Below, one piece after another: positions 28,235 to 38,770 of a DNA stretch of 64,000 nt. Made by a program: the position numbers and the translations under genes. How positions within the stretch are numbered: the stretch's first letter is position 1; each line of letters opens with the position of its first letter. The notes beneath the pieces were generated by a model. That model ran no database searches and had not been told where the DNA came from. It worked only from the letters and a program-made list of their open reading frames with translations. Origin of the DNA: Pseudomonas entomophila L48 (GTDB lineage Bacteria > Pseudomonadota > Gammaproteobacteria > Pseudomonadales > Pseudomonadaceae); contig NC_008027.1 in NCBI RefSeq assembly GCF_000026105.1, positions 4,546,501 through 4,610,500 of the forward strand, in the 5' to 3' direction.

Positions 28235-28916
28235 TGCCATTCTCCACGCCCAGGGCGATCAGTGCGGCGGCGGCGGCGACTTGCTCGGCGATACGCCGGC
28301 TCACGCCCTGCCCGCGGCTTTTCTTGTTCAGCAGGACCACTTCGCATTCGACGAAGAAGGTCCGGCAGTGCGGTTCGCCCTGGATATCCACCACTTCGTA
28401 ACGCGGCAGCTCGCAGGCACGCGACTGCAGGAACTCCTGCAGGCGGGTCTTGGGGTCTTTGTTGGTGTCGACCAGGGTGAGCCCGTCGAACTCGTCGGTC
28501 AGCCAGGCCAGGATGCGCTCGCGCGCAGTCTGCATGTCGGCGTCCTGATAGATCGCGCCGATCAGGGCTTCCAGGGCGTCGGCCAGAATCGACTCGCGGC
28601 GGAAACCGCCACTTTTGAGCTCACCCGAGCCCAGGCGCAGGTAGTCGCCCAGGTCGAAGCCGCGGGCCAGGCGCGCCAGCGTCTCGCCTTTGACCAGGCG
28701 TGCACGCAGACGCGACAGCTGGCCCTCGCGGGCCTGGGGGAAGCGCTCGAACAGCGCCTCGCCGACCACGAAGTTGAGGATGGCATCGCCGAGGAATTCC
28801 AGACGCTCGTTGTTGCGCCCGGCATAGCTGCGATGGGTCAGGGCCAGCAGCATCTGGTCCTGATTCTTGAAGGTATAGCCGAGCTTGCGCTCCAGGCGGT
28901 CAAGGGAAGCGCTCAT
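28227..28916 (-). CDS. rnc: Ribonuclease III
   Basis: The 229-residue enzyme cleaves double-stranded RNA (rRNA precursors and mRNAs). It has the signature [20 protein letters not shown], the second acidic cluster [14 protein letters not shown], and a C-terminal dsRNA-binding domain ([14 protein letters not shown]). It overlaps era by 8 bases. The 161 bases to lepB (28917-29077) hold no gene; P. aeruginosa has a small gene at this place. Confidence 0.97.
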   Translation of the reverse strand: MSASLDRLERKLGYTFKNQDQMLLALTHRSYAGRNNERLEFLGDAILNFVVGEALFERFPQAREGQLSRLRARLVKGETLARLARGFDLGDYLRLGSGELKSGGFRRESILADALEALIGAIYQDADMQTARERILAWLTDEFDGLTLVDTNKDPKTRLQEFLQSRACELPRYEVVDIQGEPHCRTFFVECEVVLLNKKSRGQGVSRRIAEQVAAAAALIALGVENGND

Positions 28917-29077
28917 GGGGCCACCCCTACAATGTTCAACGCGTTGTTCAAATCAACATCCTGAAAGACGGTGTGGCTGTGATCTGACGCCGGAAACGGC
29001 GAAATCTCTCGCTCCCTGAGAACACAGCCTATGTCAGAAATGCAATCGGCGCCGTCCGTGGACAGCGCCGTCGATGC

Positions 29078-29932
29078 TCAATGGATCAAGCCGACCCGCG
29101 ACAGGTTCGGGAGGTGGCTCAGCTTGGGTTCCGGCCAGCTCATCCAGACTGCGAACGCCTTGCCGACGATGTTCCGATCCGGAACCATGCCGTGCAGTTC
29201 CTTGGGAATGTTCGGATCATCCCAGAAACGGCTGTCGTTGGAGTTGTCGCGGTTGTCACCCATCATGAAGTAGTGACCGGCCGGCACGGTCCATTGCTGG
29301 TCCGGCGGCATGCGATAGCGGGTCATTTCCTTGCGGATCAGGTGCTCGGCTTCGCCGAGTTTTTCCTTGTACAGCTCGGCGCTGCCCAGGGTGCCCGGCT
29401 CGCTGCCGACCAGTTGCTCGGCGATCGACTGGCCGTTCACGAACAGGCGCTTGTCGCTGGTGTAACGCACCTGATCGCCCGGCAGGCCAACCACACGCTT
29501 GATGTAGTTGACGTTCGGGTCGCTTGGGTAGCGGAACACCATCACATCCCCGCGCTGCGGATCACCCACCTCGATGACTTTCTTGTCGATCACCGGCAGG
29601 CGAATGCCGTAGGAGAACTTGTTCACCAGGATGAAGTCGCCCACTTCCAGCGTCGGTTTCATCGAACCCGACGGGATCTGGAACGGCTCGACCAGGAACG
29701 AGCGCAGCACCAGCACGATGAACAGTACCGGGAAGAACGACTTGCCGTATTCAACCAGCAAGGGCTCCTTGTTCAGACGTTCGACCACGGCCAGCTCGGG
29801 CTGGCTGACGCTGCCCTGGTAGTTGGTGATCGCCGCCCGCCGGCGCGGAGCCAGGAACAGCAGGTCGATCAGACCCAACAGGCCACAGACAGCGACGGCG
29901 ATGACAAGCAACAGCGGGAAATTTAGCGACAT
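29078..29932 (-). CDS. lepB: Signal peptidase I
   Basis: The 284-residue inner-membrane protease has two N-terminal membrane helices, then catalytic Ser90 in QIPSGSMKPTLEVGDF and the lysine near 145 in NYIKRVVGLPGD, and box E GHYFMMGDNRDNSNDSRFW. It cleaves signal peptides on the periplasmic face. It starts 5 bases after lepA. Confidence 0.97.
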   Translation of the reverse strand: MSLNFPLLLVIAVAVCGLLGLIDLLFLAPRRRAAITNYQGSVSQPELAVVERLNKEPLLVEYGKSFFPVLFIVLVLRSFLVEPFQIPSGSMKPTLEVGDFILVNKFSYGIRLPVIDKKVIEVGDPQRGDVMVFRYPSDPNVNYIKRVVGLPGDQVRYTSDKRLFVNGQSIAEQLVGSEPGTLGSAELYKEKLGEAEHLIRKEMTRYRMPPDQQWTVPAGHYFMMGDNRDNSNDSRFWDDPNIPKELHGMVPDRNIVGKAFAVWMSWPEPKLSHLPNLSRVGLIH

Positions 29933-29937
29933 AGGAC

Positions 29938-31737
29938 CTAGCTATCCAACCTGAGCACGGCGAGGAAGGCTTCCTGTGGAATCTCCACGTTACCCACCTG
30001 TTTCATGCGTTTCTTACCGGCCTTCTGCTTCTCCAGCAGCTTCTTCTTACGGCTGACGTCGCCACCGTAGCACTTGGCCAGTACGTTCTTTCTGAGCGCC
30101 TTGACGGTTGTCCGCGCGATGATCTGGCCGCCAATGGCTGCCTGGATCGCCACGTCGAACATCTGCCGAGGGATCAGTTCCTTCATCTTTTCGGTCAACG
30201 CACGACCTTTGTAGGCGGCGTTGTCGCGGTGCACGATCAAGGCCAGGGCATCGACCTTGTCACCGTTGATCAGCACGTCCAGCTTGACCAGGTTGGCCGA
30301 CTGGTAGCGATCGAAATGATAGTCCAGCGAAGCGTAGCCGCGGCTGGTCGATTTCAGGCGATCGAAGAAGTCCAAGACCACTTCGTTCATCGGCAGGTCG
30401 TAGCGCACCTGCACCTGGCTGCCGAGGAACTGCATGTCGCGCTGCACGCCACGCTTCTCGATGCACAGGGTGATGACGTTGCCCAGGTGCTCCTGGGGTA
30501 CCAGGATGGTCGCGGTGACGATCGGCTCGCGGAAATCGTTGACCGCCGAGACGTCCGGCAGCTTCGACGGGTTATCGACGGTGATGGTTTCGCCGGTCTT
30601 GAGCTCGAGCTCGTAGATCACGCTCGGGGCGGTGGTGATCAGGTCCAGGTCGTATTCGCGCTCCAGGCGCTCCTGGATGATCTCCATATGCAGCATGCCG
30701 AGGAAGCCGCAGCGGAAGCCGAAGCCCAGGGCGTCGGAGCTTTCCGGCATGTATTGCAGCGACGAGTCGTTCAGCGTGAGCTTCTGCAGGGCGTCGCGGA
30801 AGTCCTCGAAGTCGTCGGAGCTGACCGGGAACAGGCCGGCGTAGACCTGCGGCTGGATCTTCTTGAAGCCTGGCAGCACTTCGACTTCAGGCGTGTTGGA
30901 CAGGGTCAGGGTGTCGCCCACTGGCGCGCCGTGAATGTCCTTGATGCTGGCGATGATGAAGCCTACTTCGCCGGCTTTCAGATCAGCGGTTTGCGTGTGT
31001 TTCGGGGTGAATACACCGACGCTGTCGACCAGGTGCACCTTGCCGGTGGACTTGACCAGGATCTTGTCGCCCTTCTTGACGCGGCCCTGGCGCACGCGCA
31101 CCAGCGAGACCACGCCCAGGTAGTTGTCGAACCAGGAGTCGATGATCAGTGCCTGCAGCGGCGCATCGATCTCACCTTCTGGCGCTGGAATGCTCTGTAC
31201 CAGACGCTCGAGCACCTCGTCGACGCCCATGCCGCTCTTGGCACTGCAGGCCACGGCGTCGGTGGCGTCGATGCCGATGATCTTCTCGATCTCGTCCTTG
31301 ACGCGGTCCGGGTCGGCCTGGGGCAGGTCCATCTTGTTCAGCACGGGCATGACTTCCAGGCCCTGCTCGATGGCGGTGTAGCAGTTGGCGACCGACTGTG
31401 CCTCGACGCCCTGGCCGGCATCGACCACCAGCAGTGCACCCTCACACGCCGCCAACGAGCGCGAGACTTCATAGGTGAAGTCGACGTGGCCGGGGGTGTC
31501 GATGAAGTTCAGCTGGTAGGTCTTACCATCCTGCGCCTTGTAGTGCAGCGTGACGCTGTGGGCCTTGATGGTGATCCCGCGCTCGCGCTCCAAGTCCATG
31601 GAATCGAGGACCTGGGCTTCCATTTCGCGCGCCGTCAGGCCACCGCACATCTGGATGAAACGGTCGGCCAGCGTCGACTTGCCATGGTCGATGTGGGCGA
31701 TGATGGAGAAATTGCGGATATGACTCAAATCACTCAC
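29938..31737 (-). CDS. lepA: Elongation factor 4 (LepA)
   Basis: The 599-residue translational GTPase has G1 [16 protein letters not shown]3 DTPGHVDF and G4 NKMDLP, EF-G-like domains II, III and V, and the LepA-specific C-terminal domain ending with [20 protein letters not shown]. It back-translocates or rescues stalled ribosomes. It heads the lepA-lepB-rnc-era cluster. Confidence 0.98.
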   Translation of the reverse strand: MSDLSHIRNFSIIAHIDHGKSTLADRFIQMCGGLTAREMEAQVLDSMDLERERGITIKAHSVTLHYKAQDGKTYQLNFIDTPGHVDFTYEVSRSLAACEGALLVVDAGQGVEAQSVANCYTAIEQGLEVMPVLNKMDLPQADPDRVKDEIEKIIGIDATDAVACSAKSGMGVDEVLERLVQSIPAPEGEIDAPLQALIIDSWFDNYLGVVSLVRVRQGRVKKGDKILVKSTGKVHLVDSVGVFTPKHTQTADLKAGEVGFIIASIKDIHGAPVGDTLTLSNTPEVEVLPGFKKIQPQVYAGLFPVSSDDFEDFRDALQKLTLNDSSLQYMPESSDALGFGFRCGFLGMLHMEIIQERLEREYDLDLITTAPSVIYELELKTGETITVDNPSKLPDVSAVNDFREPIVTATILVPQEHLGNVITLCIEKRGVQRDMQFLGSQVQVRYDLPMNEVVLDFFDRLKSTSRGYASLDYHFDRYQSANLVKLDVLINGDKVDALALIVHRDNAAYKGRALTEKMKELIPRQMFDVAIQAAIGGQIIARTTVKALRKNVLAKCYGGDVSRKKKLLEKQKAGKKRMKQVGNVEIPQEAFLAVLRLDS

Positions 31738-31845
31738 GGGTCAACACTCGAAAAGGCTGCGAGCCGGACGCCCGCCGAAAAATAGCCGGGAATTGTACCT
31801 CAAGCTGCGGGGATATGGGAGATTCCTCTATCAGTTGCGCCCGTG

Positions 31846-31917
31846 TTCGCCGGCAAGGCCGGCTCCTACAGCATTTGCAGCCTGCCCGGTCCCGTAGGAG
31901 CCAGCCTTGCTGGCGAA
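31846..31917. repeat. REP pair
   Basis: Arms starting TTCGCCGGCAAGGCCGGCTC (31846) and ending CCAGCCTTGCTGGCGAA (31917); the two arms belong to different REP subclasses. It lies in the 286-base gap between lepA and mucD. Confidence 0.85.
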
Positions 31918-31978
31918 TCAGGCAACGCGATGGATGGATGACGCCCACCTGGAACAGGGGCTGATTGTTTGCTTTACG

Positions 31979-32006
31979 AAAAAAGGGCAGCCGAAGCTGC
32001 CCTTTT
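31979..32006 (-). terminator. Rho-independent terminator of the algU-mucABD operon
   Basis: The minus strand reads AAAAGGGCAGC-TTCG-GCTGCCC followed by TTTTTT: a 7-bp GC-rich stem with UUCG tetraloop and a U-run, 18 bases after the mucD stop. Confidence 0.92.
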
Positions 32007-32023
32007 CCTACTTCAGAACCCGC

Positions 32024-33463
32024 TTATTCAGCCAGTTTGAAGGTAATGAAGCTCGCACGCCCCTGGCGCAGCACACGCATGGACACCGACCGGTTCTTCG
32101 GCAGCTCCTTGGCGATTTCAGTAAACTGCTTGGCCGAAGCGATGGCCTGGTTGTTCAGGTGGCTGATGACATCGCCCGGACGCAGGCCAATCAGTGCCGC
32201 CGGGCCATCCTGGACTTCCTTGATGACCACGCCGCCCTTGAGCTCCAGCGTCTTCTTCTGCTCGGCGCTCAGGTCGGCCACGGACACGCCCAGGCGGTTG
32301 CTGCTGCGCTCGGCGCTGCCGTCGGCCCCCAGACCTGCGCCGATGTCGGCGTCATCTTCCGGCAGTGCGCCGATGGTGATGTCGAGGTTCTGGCGCTTGC
32401 CGTTGCGAATGATCTCAAGCTTGGCCTTCTCGCCGTCCTTGAGGCTGCCGACCAGGTGCGGCAGGTCGGCGGACATGATGATCGGCTGGCCGTTCATGCT
32501 CAGGATCACGTCACCCACCTGCAGGCCGCCCTTGGCCGCCGGGCCGTTTTCCAGGACCTGGGCCACCAGGGCGCCGGCCGGCTTGTCCAGGCCGAAGGAT
32601 TCAGCCAGGTCCTTGTTGACCTCCTGGATCACCACGCCCAGCCAGCCACGGCTGACCTTGCCATCTTTCTTCAGCTGGTTCGACACATCGATCGCCACAT
32701 CGATCGGGATGGCGAACGACAGACCCATGAAACCGCCGGAACGGGTGAAGATCTGCGAGTTGATACCCACCACTTCGCCCTTCATGTTGAACAGCGGGCC
32801 ACCGGAGTTGCCCGGGTTGATCGCCACGTCGGTCTGGATGAACGGCACGTAGGTGTCGTTGGGCAGGGTACGGCCCTTGGCACTGACGATACCTTTGGTC
32901 ACCGAGTGATCGAAGCCGAACGGCGAACCGATGGCCAACACCCACTCACCCACTTTCAGCTTCTCGGAGTCACCCAGCTTGACGGTCGGCAGGTTCTTGC
33001 CCTCGACCTTGAGCAAGGCCACGTCGGTGCGCGGGTCGGTGCCGACCAGCTTGGCTTGCAACTCGCTGCGGTCGGACAGGCGGACGATGATCTCGTCGGC
33101 GTCGGCCACCACGTGGTTGTTGGTCAACACGTAGCCATCGTCGGAGATGATGAAGCCCGAGCCCAGCGACTGCGCCTCGCGCTGGCGGTCGCCACGGGGC
33201 GAGCGTGGTTGCTGCGGCATGTTGCGCTCGAAGAACTCGCGGAACATCGGTGGCAGGCCTTCGAGGTCGGGCATTTGCCCGGCGGCGATGCGGCGGTCCG
33301 GCAGCTTTTGCTTGGTACTGATGTTGACCACCGCCGGCGAGGCCTGCTCGACCAGGGTGGTGAAGTCCGGCAGGGACTCCTCGGCCTGGGCACTGAGCAC
33401 CTGGCCGAGCATGAGCACGGCGGCGAACATCGAGAGATAGGTTTTCAAGCGTGGTATTGACAT
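32024..33463 (-). CDS. mucD: Periplasmic serine protease MucD (DegP/HtrA family)
   Basis: The 479-residue protein has a signal peptide (LSMFAAVLMLGQVLSAQA), the trypsin-like domain with His in VLTNNHVV, Asp in TDVALLKVEG and Ser in NPGNSGGPLFN, and two PDZ domains (GWLGVVIQEVNKDL..., VSVADLSAEQ...). It degrades misfolded envelope proteins and limits AlgU activity. ATG 33463 is chosen because the signal peptide begins there. Confidence 0.95.
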   Translation of the reverse strand: MSIPRLKTYLSMFAAVLMLGQVLSAQAEESLPDFTTLVEQASPAVVNISTKQKLPDRRIAAGQMPDLEGLPPMFREFFERNMPQQPRSPRGDRQREAQSLGSGFIISDDGYVLTNNHVVADADEIIVRLSDRSELQAKLVGTDPRTDVALLKVEGKNLPTVKLGDSEKLKVGEWVLAIGSPFGFDHSVTKGIVSAKGRTLPNDTYVPFIQTDVAINPGNSGGPLFNMKGEVVGINSQIFTRSGGFMGLSFAIPIDVAIDVSNQLKKDGKVSRGWLGVVIQEVNKDLAESFGLDKPAGALVAQVLENGPAAKGGLQVGDVILSMNGQPIIMSADLPHLVGSLKDGEKAKLEIIRNGKRQNLDITIGALPEDDADIGAGLGADGSAERSSNRLGVSVADLSAEQKKTLELKGGVVIKEVQDGPAALIGLRPGDVISHLNNQAIASAKQFTEIAKELPKNRSVSMRVLRQGRASFITFKLAE

Positions 33464-33630
33464 ACGGCTCCCGTCACAACGAGCGTAGTTAGCAGTAAGG
33501 TCCCTGCAGAAGCAGGAAAGGCCAGACTCCGAGAAGCCTGACCTATAGAAAATTTGCGGCAGGATTGCAAATGACAATGCCTTAATTTCATGTCAGCTCT
33601 GTGTAACAAGAGCTGTCAGGAGGCACGCCG

Positions 33631-34596
33631 TCATTGACGCGCCTGGGCATCCTGGGCCCGCATCGACAGGGCGACACGCTCGGCGGTGCCCAGGGGGATC
33701 TCGCCGACCACGGTAACCATCACCTTGCCTTTGGGGGTGGTGAGCCGGCGCGACACCGCCACGGTCGGGCCGAGTTGCGTGCGGATATCGTTGCCGCCAC
33801 TGTCACTGATCGGTTCGAGGAAAACCGAGAAGCGTGCCAGGCCATCGTCATACATCAGGCTGCTGACCGTGCTCTTGCGCTCCGGGTCGCGACGCACGGC
33901 ACTGCTGATCAATTCAAAACCAGGTGGCAGCCAGTCGGAGCGCCAGCCCGCGACCGCTTCGGACGAAGTGGTCGCGACATGCTCAACAGGCTTGCACGCC
34001 GCGCTGGCGCTGAGGTCGGCATCGGTCGGCTGGTCGTCGGTATCCAGGCGGGTCATCTGGAAGCGTTCGAGCAACTGGCCCTTGTCGTTGAGCATCAACG
34101 ACCGCAAGGGCAGGCCGGTACGACGGTCCAGATGCAGTTCGAACGCATAGCGGTGCTGGTCGCGCGGGGTGAGCGTGACGATCACCGCGTCGCGGTCGGC
34201 GACGCGGGACTTGCCGGCCACGCTCAGGTCATACCAGCCCATCAGTTTCAGAGGATCGAGCACACGCGGCGCGGAATCAGGCGGTGAACCCACTCCGCTG
34301 GCCAGGGCACCACTGACGCATTGCACCTTGCCATCGACCCGAACGATTTCCTGGGCAGCGCCATCGAGCTGCAACAACCGCTCGCTGACCTTGCCATCGC
34401 GCACGCGATGCCAGATATCGTGGGTGGAGAAGCTGCCATTGCGTTCATAGACGAAGGCGCCCTGGTAACTCTGCTCTTGTTCAGCTCGTGCCAGCCTGTT
34501 CAGCCACTCGCTCGCCTCAGGCGAGGAGTTGGCCGCCAGGGCCTGCACCGTCAGGCTGCTGCCAAGCAGCAGCGACAGGAGAGGTAGCGCGCGCAT
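33631..34596 (-). CDS. mucB: Sigma factor AlgU regulatory protein MucB (RseB family)
   Basis: The 321-residue periplasmic protein has a signal peptide (MRALPLLSLLLGSSLTVQALA|A), the MucB_RseB N-terminal fold (ARAEQEQSYQGAFVYERNG) and C-terminal domain (DGLARFSVFLEPI). It protects MucA from the regulated proteases until envelope stress displaces it. No mucC gene follows; mucD comes next after 167 bases. Confidence 0.95.
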   Translation of the reverse strand: MRALPLLSLLLGSSLTVQALAANSSPEASEWLNRLARAEQEQSYQGAFVYERNGSFSTHDIWHRVRDGKVSERLLQLDGAAQEIVRVDGKVQCVSGALASGVGSPPDSAPRVLDPLKLMGWYDLSVAGKSRVADRDAVIVTLTPRDQHRYAFELHLDRRTGLPLRSLMLNDKGQLLERFQMTRLDTDDQPTDADLSASAACKPVEHVATTSSEAVAGWRSDWLPPGFELISSAVRRDPERKSTVSSLMYDDGLARFSVFLEPISDSGGNDIRTQLGPTVAVSRRLTTPKGKVMVTVVGEIPLGTAERVALSMRAQDAQARQ

Positions 34597-34608
34597 GATC
34601 CTCCTTAA

Positions 34609-35199
34609 TTAGCGGTTTTCCAGGCTGGCGGCGCGGGCGTAAGGGAGTGCGGTCTCGTTACCCTTGAGTGCCGATTCCTGGGCATGCTGGCGCAGATAGC
34701 CCGGCAGGCGCTGATCCCAGCCGGCCTGGTTCTGCAGGACACCGTTGGCCATCGGGCCAGTCGGTTGTTCGCTGCTTTCACTATAGCCTGCCAAAACAGC
34801 CGGGCCCTGGGTCTGAGGCATGCTCAGGCCTTGTTGCACAGGCTGCTGGGCGGCCAGTTCGGCGCCAGTGATCTCGTCCTGGTTGTAGAAGCGCACGCCT
34901 GCCAGCACAGCGACGGTTACCGAAGCGGCCACGGCCAGGCGGCCGATGCTGCGCCACGGGCCCTGCTTGACCTTTACTGGCACGGCCTCGTCGGCCAGCG
35001 CCGCGGACACCGCCGAGGCGATATCCAGCTTGGGCAGCAGCAGTTCCTTGTGCATCGCCGCGCGGGCGACCTGGTAACGCGACCAGGTGGCACGGGTTTC
35101 GGCATCGTCCGCCGCGTTCAGCACGCGACGCAGTTCAAGCTCGTCCGCTTCGTTATCCATCACCGCGGACAGCGATTCCTGCAAAGCTTCACGACTCAT
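34609..35199 (-). CDS. mucA: Anti-sigma factor MucA
   Basis: The 196-residue single-pass protein has the cytoplasmic AlgU-binding domain (MSREALQESLSAVMDNEADE...RYQVARAAMH), one membrane helix near residue 85 (LAVAASVTVAVLAGVRFY) and a periplasmic MucB-binding part. It holds AlgU at the membrane until cleaved by AlgW and MucP. The frame is intact. Confidence 0.96.
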   Translation of the reverse strand: MSREALQESLSAVMDNEADELELRRVLNAADDAETRATWSRYQVARAAMHKELLLPKLDIASAVSAALADEAVPVKVKQGPWRSIGRLAVAASVTVAVLAGVRFYNQDEITGAELAAQQPVQQGLSMPQTQGPAVLAGYSESSEQPTGPMANGVLQNQAGWDQRLPGYLRQHAQESALKGNETALPYARAASLENR

Positions 35200-35230
35200 G
35201 GCGGTTCCTCTCTTGGCTATCGCCGCTGTC

Positions 35231-35812
35231 TCAGGATTCCTGCAACAACGGTTGCAGGGCTTTATCTATGGCCTCCCGAGCGCGAAAAATTCGAGAGCGC
35301 ACGGTACCCACCGGACATTGCATGACGCTGGCAATGTCTTCGTAACTCAGACCATCGAACTCACGCAGGGTCAGTGCCGTGCGCAAATCTTCCGGCAGTT
35401 GCTGGATGGTGCGATGGACAGTGCCTTCGATTTCATCCCGCAACAACGAGCGCTCTGGGGACTCGAGATCCTTGAGACCATGATCGCCGTCGTAAAACTC
35501 CGCATCCTCGGAGCTCACATCGCTGTCAGGTGGCCGCCTTCCACGGGACACCAGATAGTTCTTCGCCGTGTTGATGGCGATGCGGTACAGCCAGGTATAG
35601 AACGCACTGTCACCGCGAAAATTACCGAGCGCCCGGTACGCCTTGATAAAGGCTTCCTGCGCCACGTCTTGCGCTTCATGGGTGTCGTGGACAAAACGCA
35701 CGATCAACCCGAGAATCTTGTGCTGGTACTTCAACACCAACAGATCGAACGCTCGCCTGTCGCCGCGCTGCACGCGCTCGACAAGCTGCTGATCCTCTTC
35801 CTGGGTTAGCAT
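35231..35812 (-). CDS. algU: RNA polymerase sigma factor AlgU (RpoE, sigma-22)
   Basis: The 193-residue ECF sigma factor has region 2 (FDLLVLKYQHKILGLIVRFV, DVAQEAFIKAYRAL) and region 4 (LPEDLRTALTLREFDGLSYE, VGTVRSRIFRAREAIDKAL). It drives alginate and envelope-stress genes. ATG 35812 has GAGGAG six bases upstream; an ATG at 35818 is two codons earlier. The operon runs algU-mucA-mucB-mucD. Confidence 0.97.
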   Translation of the reverse strand: MLTQEEDQQLVERVQRGDRRAFDLLVLKYQHKILGLIVRFVHDTHEAQDVAQEAFIKAYRALGNFRGDSAFYTWLYRIAINTAKNYLVSRGRRPPDSDVSSEDAEFYDGDHGLKDLESPERSLLRDEIEGTVHRTIQQLPEDLRTALTLREFDGLSYEDIASVMQCPVGTVRSRIFRAREAIDKALQPLLQES

Positions 35813-35871
35813 GAACACTCCTCAGTGAACTCGAAGGAGCGTTGCGACAGCCATCGTTCAGGCTTGCAAAC

Positions 35872-35898
35872 ATAGACTCGGGCTTTGCGCAAAAGTTC
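35872..35898 (-). promoter_or_regulatory. AlgU-type promoter of algU
   Basis: The minus strand reads GAACTT (-35, 35893-35898), a 16-base spacer and TCTAT (-10, 35872-35876), matching the sigma-22 consensus GAACTT-N16/17-TCtgA. It lies 60 bases upstream of algU and suggests autoregulation. Confidence 0.75.
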
Positions 35899-36250
35899 TC
35901 CCCTCCAAGCAAGTTTCCTGCGGCCCTCGGTCGGCTCGCACGAAAGACGCGGCGCGGTCACGGCCGGCAGCGTCGATAATCTGGTTTCATACACGCAGGT
36001 GTCAGCCCGGGATAGAGCTGCCGCCCTGCGTCGCCGCGACAAAATGTGGCGTGCGGGCAGCCTTCATAGGATTTGCGCCAGCGCCGGAAAGTTCCCCGGG
36101 ACGTCGCCATTGCTCCGCAAGCGCCATTGGAAATCAGGCCCCCGGGGCTGCTATAAAGGCATCCCCGGCCAGGTTTCACGATAGTTTCACAATGCCATCT
36201 GCGCCCGACTATTGTGCCGTGCCCCCTCCAAAGAATACTAGTGTCCTGAC
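35899..36250. other. Intergenic region between algU and nadB
   Basis: This 352-base stretch separates divergent genes. Apart from the AlgU promoter at its left end it holds a TATAAA at 36152-36157 that could be a nadB -10, but no good -35. I see no RNA gene or credible coding region. Confidence 0.5.
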
Positions 36251-37855
36251 ATGAGCAAACAATTCCAACATGATGTCCTGGTGATTGGCAGTGGTGCCGC
36301 CGGTCTCAGCCTGGCACTGAACCTCCCTGGCCACCTGCGTATCGCCGTGCTGAGCAAGGGCGACCTGGCTAATGGCTCGACCTTCTGGGCCCAGGGCGGT
36401 GTCGCCGCGGTGCTGGACGACACCGACACCGTGCAATCCCATGTCGAGGACACTCTCAACGCCGGGGGTGGCTTGTGCCACGAAGACGCAGTGCGCTTCA
36501 CCGTCGAGCACAGCCGCGAAGCCATTCAATGGCTGATCGAGCAAGGCGTGCCGTTCACCCGCGACGAACACTACAGCGTCGACGATGGCGGTTTCGAGTT
36601 CCACCTGACCCGCGAGGGCGGCCACAGTCACCGGCGCATCATCCATGCCGCCGACGCCACGGGTGCGGCCATTTTCACCACCCTGCTGGAACAGGCGCGC
36701 CAGCGCTCGAACATCGAACTGCTCGAACAACGCGTGGCGGTAGACCTGATCACCGAGCGCCGCCTGGGCCTGGAAGGCGAACGTTGCCTCGGCGCCTACG
36801 TGCTGGATCGCAACACGGGCGAAGTCGATACCTTCGGCGCCCGCTTCACCGTGCTGGCCACGGGCGGCGCGGCCAAGGTCTACCTCTATACCAGCAACCC
36901 CGACGGCGCCTGCGGCGACGGCATCGCCATGGCCTGGCGCGCCGGTTGCCGGGTGGCGAACCTGGAGTTCAACCAATTCCACCCGACCTGCCTGTACCAC
37001 CCGCAGGCCAAGAGTTTCCTCATCACCGAAGCCCTGCGTGGCGAGGGCGCGCTGCTGCGCCTGCCTAACGGCGAGCGCTTCATGCCGCGCTTCGACCCCC
37101 GTGAAGAGCTGGCGCCACGCGATATCGTCGCCCGTGCCATCGACCACGAGATGAAGCGCCTGGGCGTGGACTGCGTGTACCTGGACATCAGCCACAAGCC
37201 GGCGGACTTCATCAAGGGCCACTTCCCCACCGTTTACGAACGCTGCCTCACCTTCGGTATCGACATCACCCGCCAGCCGATCCCGGTGGTGCCCGCGGCG
37301 CACTACACCTGCGGCGGGGTGATGGTCGATGAGCGTGGCCACACCGATGTACCGGGCCTGTACGCGATCGGCGAGACCAGTTTCACCGGCCTGCACGGCG
37401 CCAATCGCATGGCCAGCAACTCCCTGCTCGAGTGCTTCGTCTACGGCCGCGCCGCCGCCACCGACATCGAGGCGCACCTGGAACAGGTCGCCATGCCCCG
37501 TGCCCTGCCCTGCTGGGATGCCAGCCAGGTCACCGATTCGGACGAAGACGTGATCATCGCGCACAACTGGGATGAACTGCGGCGATTCATGTGGGACTAC
37601 GTGGGGATCGTGCGCACCAGCAAGCGCCTGCAACGTGCCGAGCACCGGGTACGCATGCTGCTGGCCGAGATCGACGAGTTCTACAGCAACTACAAGGTCA
37701 GCCGCGACCTGATCGAGCTGCGCAACCTGGCACAGGTGGCCGAGCTGATGATCCGTTCGGCGATGCAGCGCAAGGAGAGCCGGGGGCTGCATTACACGCT
37801 GGATTACCCAGGCATGCTGCCCGACGCCAAGGACACGATCCTCAGCCCGGGATGA
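36251..37855 (+). CDS. nadB: L-aspartate oxidase
   Basis: The 534-residue flavoprotein turns L-aspartate into iminoaspartate, the first step of NAD synthesis. It has the FAD Rossmann motif [32 protein letters not shown], the active-site region [17 protein letters not shown] and [21 protein letters not shown]. Full length. It is followed directly by a REP pair. Confidence 0.98.
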   Translation: MSKQFQHDVLVIGSGAAGLSLALNLPGHLRIAVLSKGDLANGSTFWAQGGVAAVLDDTDTVQSHVEDTLNAGGGLCHEDAVRFTVEHSREAIQWLIEQGVPFTRDEHYSVDDGGFEFHLTREGGHSHRRIIHAADATGAAIFTTLLEQARQRSNIELLEQRVAVDLITERRLGLEGERCLGAYVLDRNTGEVDTFGARFTVLATGGAAKVYLYTSNPDGACGDGIAMAWRAGCRVANLEFNQFHPTCLYHPQAKSFLITEALRGEGALLRLPNGERFMPRFDPREELAPRDIVARAIDHEMKRLGVDCVYLDISHKPADFIKGHFPTVYERCLTFGIDITRQPIPVVPAAHYTCGGVMVDERGHTDVPGLYAIGETSFTGLHGANRMASNSLLECFVYGRAAATDIEAHLEQVAMPRALPCWDASQVTDSDEDVIIAHNWDELRRFMWDYVGIVRTSKRLQRAEHRVRMLLAEIDEFYSNYKVSRDLIELRNLAQVAELMIRSAMQRKESRGLHYTLDYPGMLPDAKDTILSPG

Positions 37856-37866
37856 ACGCGATCGAG

Positions 37867-37953
37867 GTAGGCGCCAGCCTTGCTGGCGAACCGGGATCAA
37901 CGCAGGCCTCAGGTCCGGGGGTGACGCCGTTCGCCAGCAAGGCTGGCTCCTAC
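37867..37953. repeat. REP pair overlapping the 3' end of ygfX
   Basis: Arms 37867-37890 and 37930-37953 are inverted copies (core GCCAGCCTTGCTGGCGAA). The right arm is inside the ygfX reading frame and encodes its last residues. Confidence 0.85.
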
Positions 37954-38400
37954 AGGTTCAGACCACCTGCGCCGGCTGAATTTCAGCCGCACTCTCAGGC
38001 GGCGATGCTCATCAGGGGCAAGTGCGTCATTGGCAACACACTGGCCCTGCCCCAACCACCGCCCCTGGCGAACGAAACGCAGTACCACCAATCCCGGCAA
38101 CGCCACGCTATCCCGACATAGCCGCACCGGCTGCCAGCCTCGGGCCCGGCAATACAGCCGCCAGCCTTGCGCGTCACGACGCAGGCCGGTGATGGCTTCA
38201 GGATGAGTCAGCAAGATCCGGCGGGGAATGGCCCAGCATGCATGGGCGAGGCAGGCAATCAGCAAAAGGCCGCACAACCAGGCGGGTATCGCAACCACGG
38301 CAAGCGTGATGAGCGCCAGCGCCAGGCTGGCGAGGTAGGCCGTCAGCAGGCGCCTAGAGCCCTGCCAACGGCACTCGAAGCTGTCACTTGGGCTGGACAC
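37909..38400 (-). CDS. ygfX: YgfX/CptA-like membrane protein (REP-extended C terminus)
   Basis: The 163-residue protein has two adjacent membrane helices (about residues 20-60: [34 protein letters not shown]) and a C-terminal cytoplasmic part, the YgfX/CptA layout, and sits beside sdhE as in E. coli (cptAB). Its role in Pseudomonas is not established; in E. coli it has been linked to cell shape and a toxin role. The final [16 protein letters not shown] is encoded by a REP element and is probably not functional. It overlaps sdhE by 17 bases. Confidence 0.82.
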   Translation of the reverse strand: MSSPSDSFECRWQGSRRLLTAYLASLALALITLAVVAIPAWLCGLLLIACLAHACWAIPRRILLTHPEAITGLRRDAQGWRLYCRARGWQPVRLCRDSVALPGLVVLRFVRQGRWLGQGQCVANDALAPDEHRRLRVRLKFSRRRWSEPVGASLAGERRHPRT

Positions 38401-38638
38401 GGTCCAGGATGATGCGGACCATGCGCTGCAGCTCCGGGTCTTCCGATTCGCTGCGCTCCATGAACCAGCCGAACATGTCCTGGTCTTCGCAGGTCAGCAG
38501 CCGACGGTACAACGCCCGGTCATCTTCGCTCAGGCTTGGGTAGACTTCCTGGGTGAAGGGGACCAGCAGCACGTCCAGTTCCAGCATGCCGCGGCGGCTG
38601 TGCCAGAAAAGCCGGTTGAGTTCAGTTTGTTCGACCAT
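38384..38638 (-). CDS. sdhE: FAD assembly factor SdhE
   Basis: The 84-residue protein has the SdhE motif [12 protein letters not shown] (RGxxE) and [11 protein letters not shown]. It flavinylates succinate dehydrogenase SdhA. ATG 38638 is chosen because homology starts with [12 protein letters not shown]; the upstream open frame is not conserved. It is divergent from ygfZ. Confidence 0.94.
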   Translation of the reverse strand: MVEQTELNRLFWHSRRGMLELDVLLVPFTQEVYPSLSEDDRALYRRLLTCEDQDMFGWFMERSESEDPELQRMVRIILDRVQPK

Positions 38639-38770
38639 GGGGCCCTCCTCGAATGGTCGCGCAGTATACCGCGCAGCGGACGAAGCGACACAGGGCGTTG
38701 GTCTAGTCACCTACCTATTTTGTTACTGGCGTTCTATGATGGCCGCCAGTCTTTAGCTACCGCGATGACC

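Noticed and set aside
28917..29077. Possible small gene between lepB and rnc as in P. aeruginosa
   Set aside because: No frame of useful length in the operon direction; only a plus-strand frame that runs into lepB antisense.
36152..36157. TATAAA as nadB promoter
   Set aside because: The only -35-like sequence (TTGGAA) is 19 bases away; too weak to list as a promoter.
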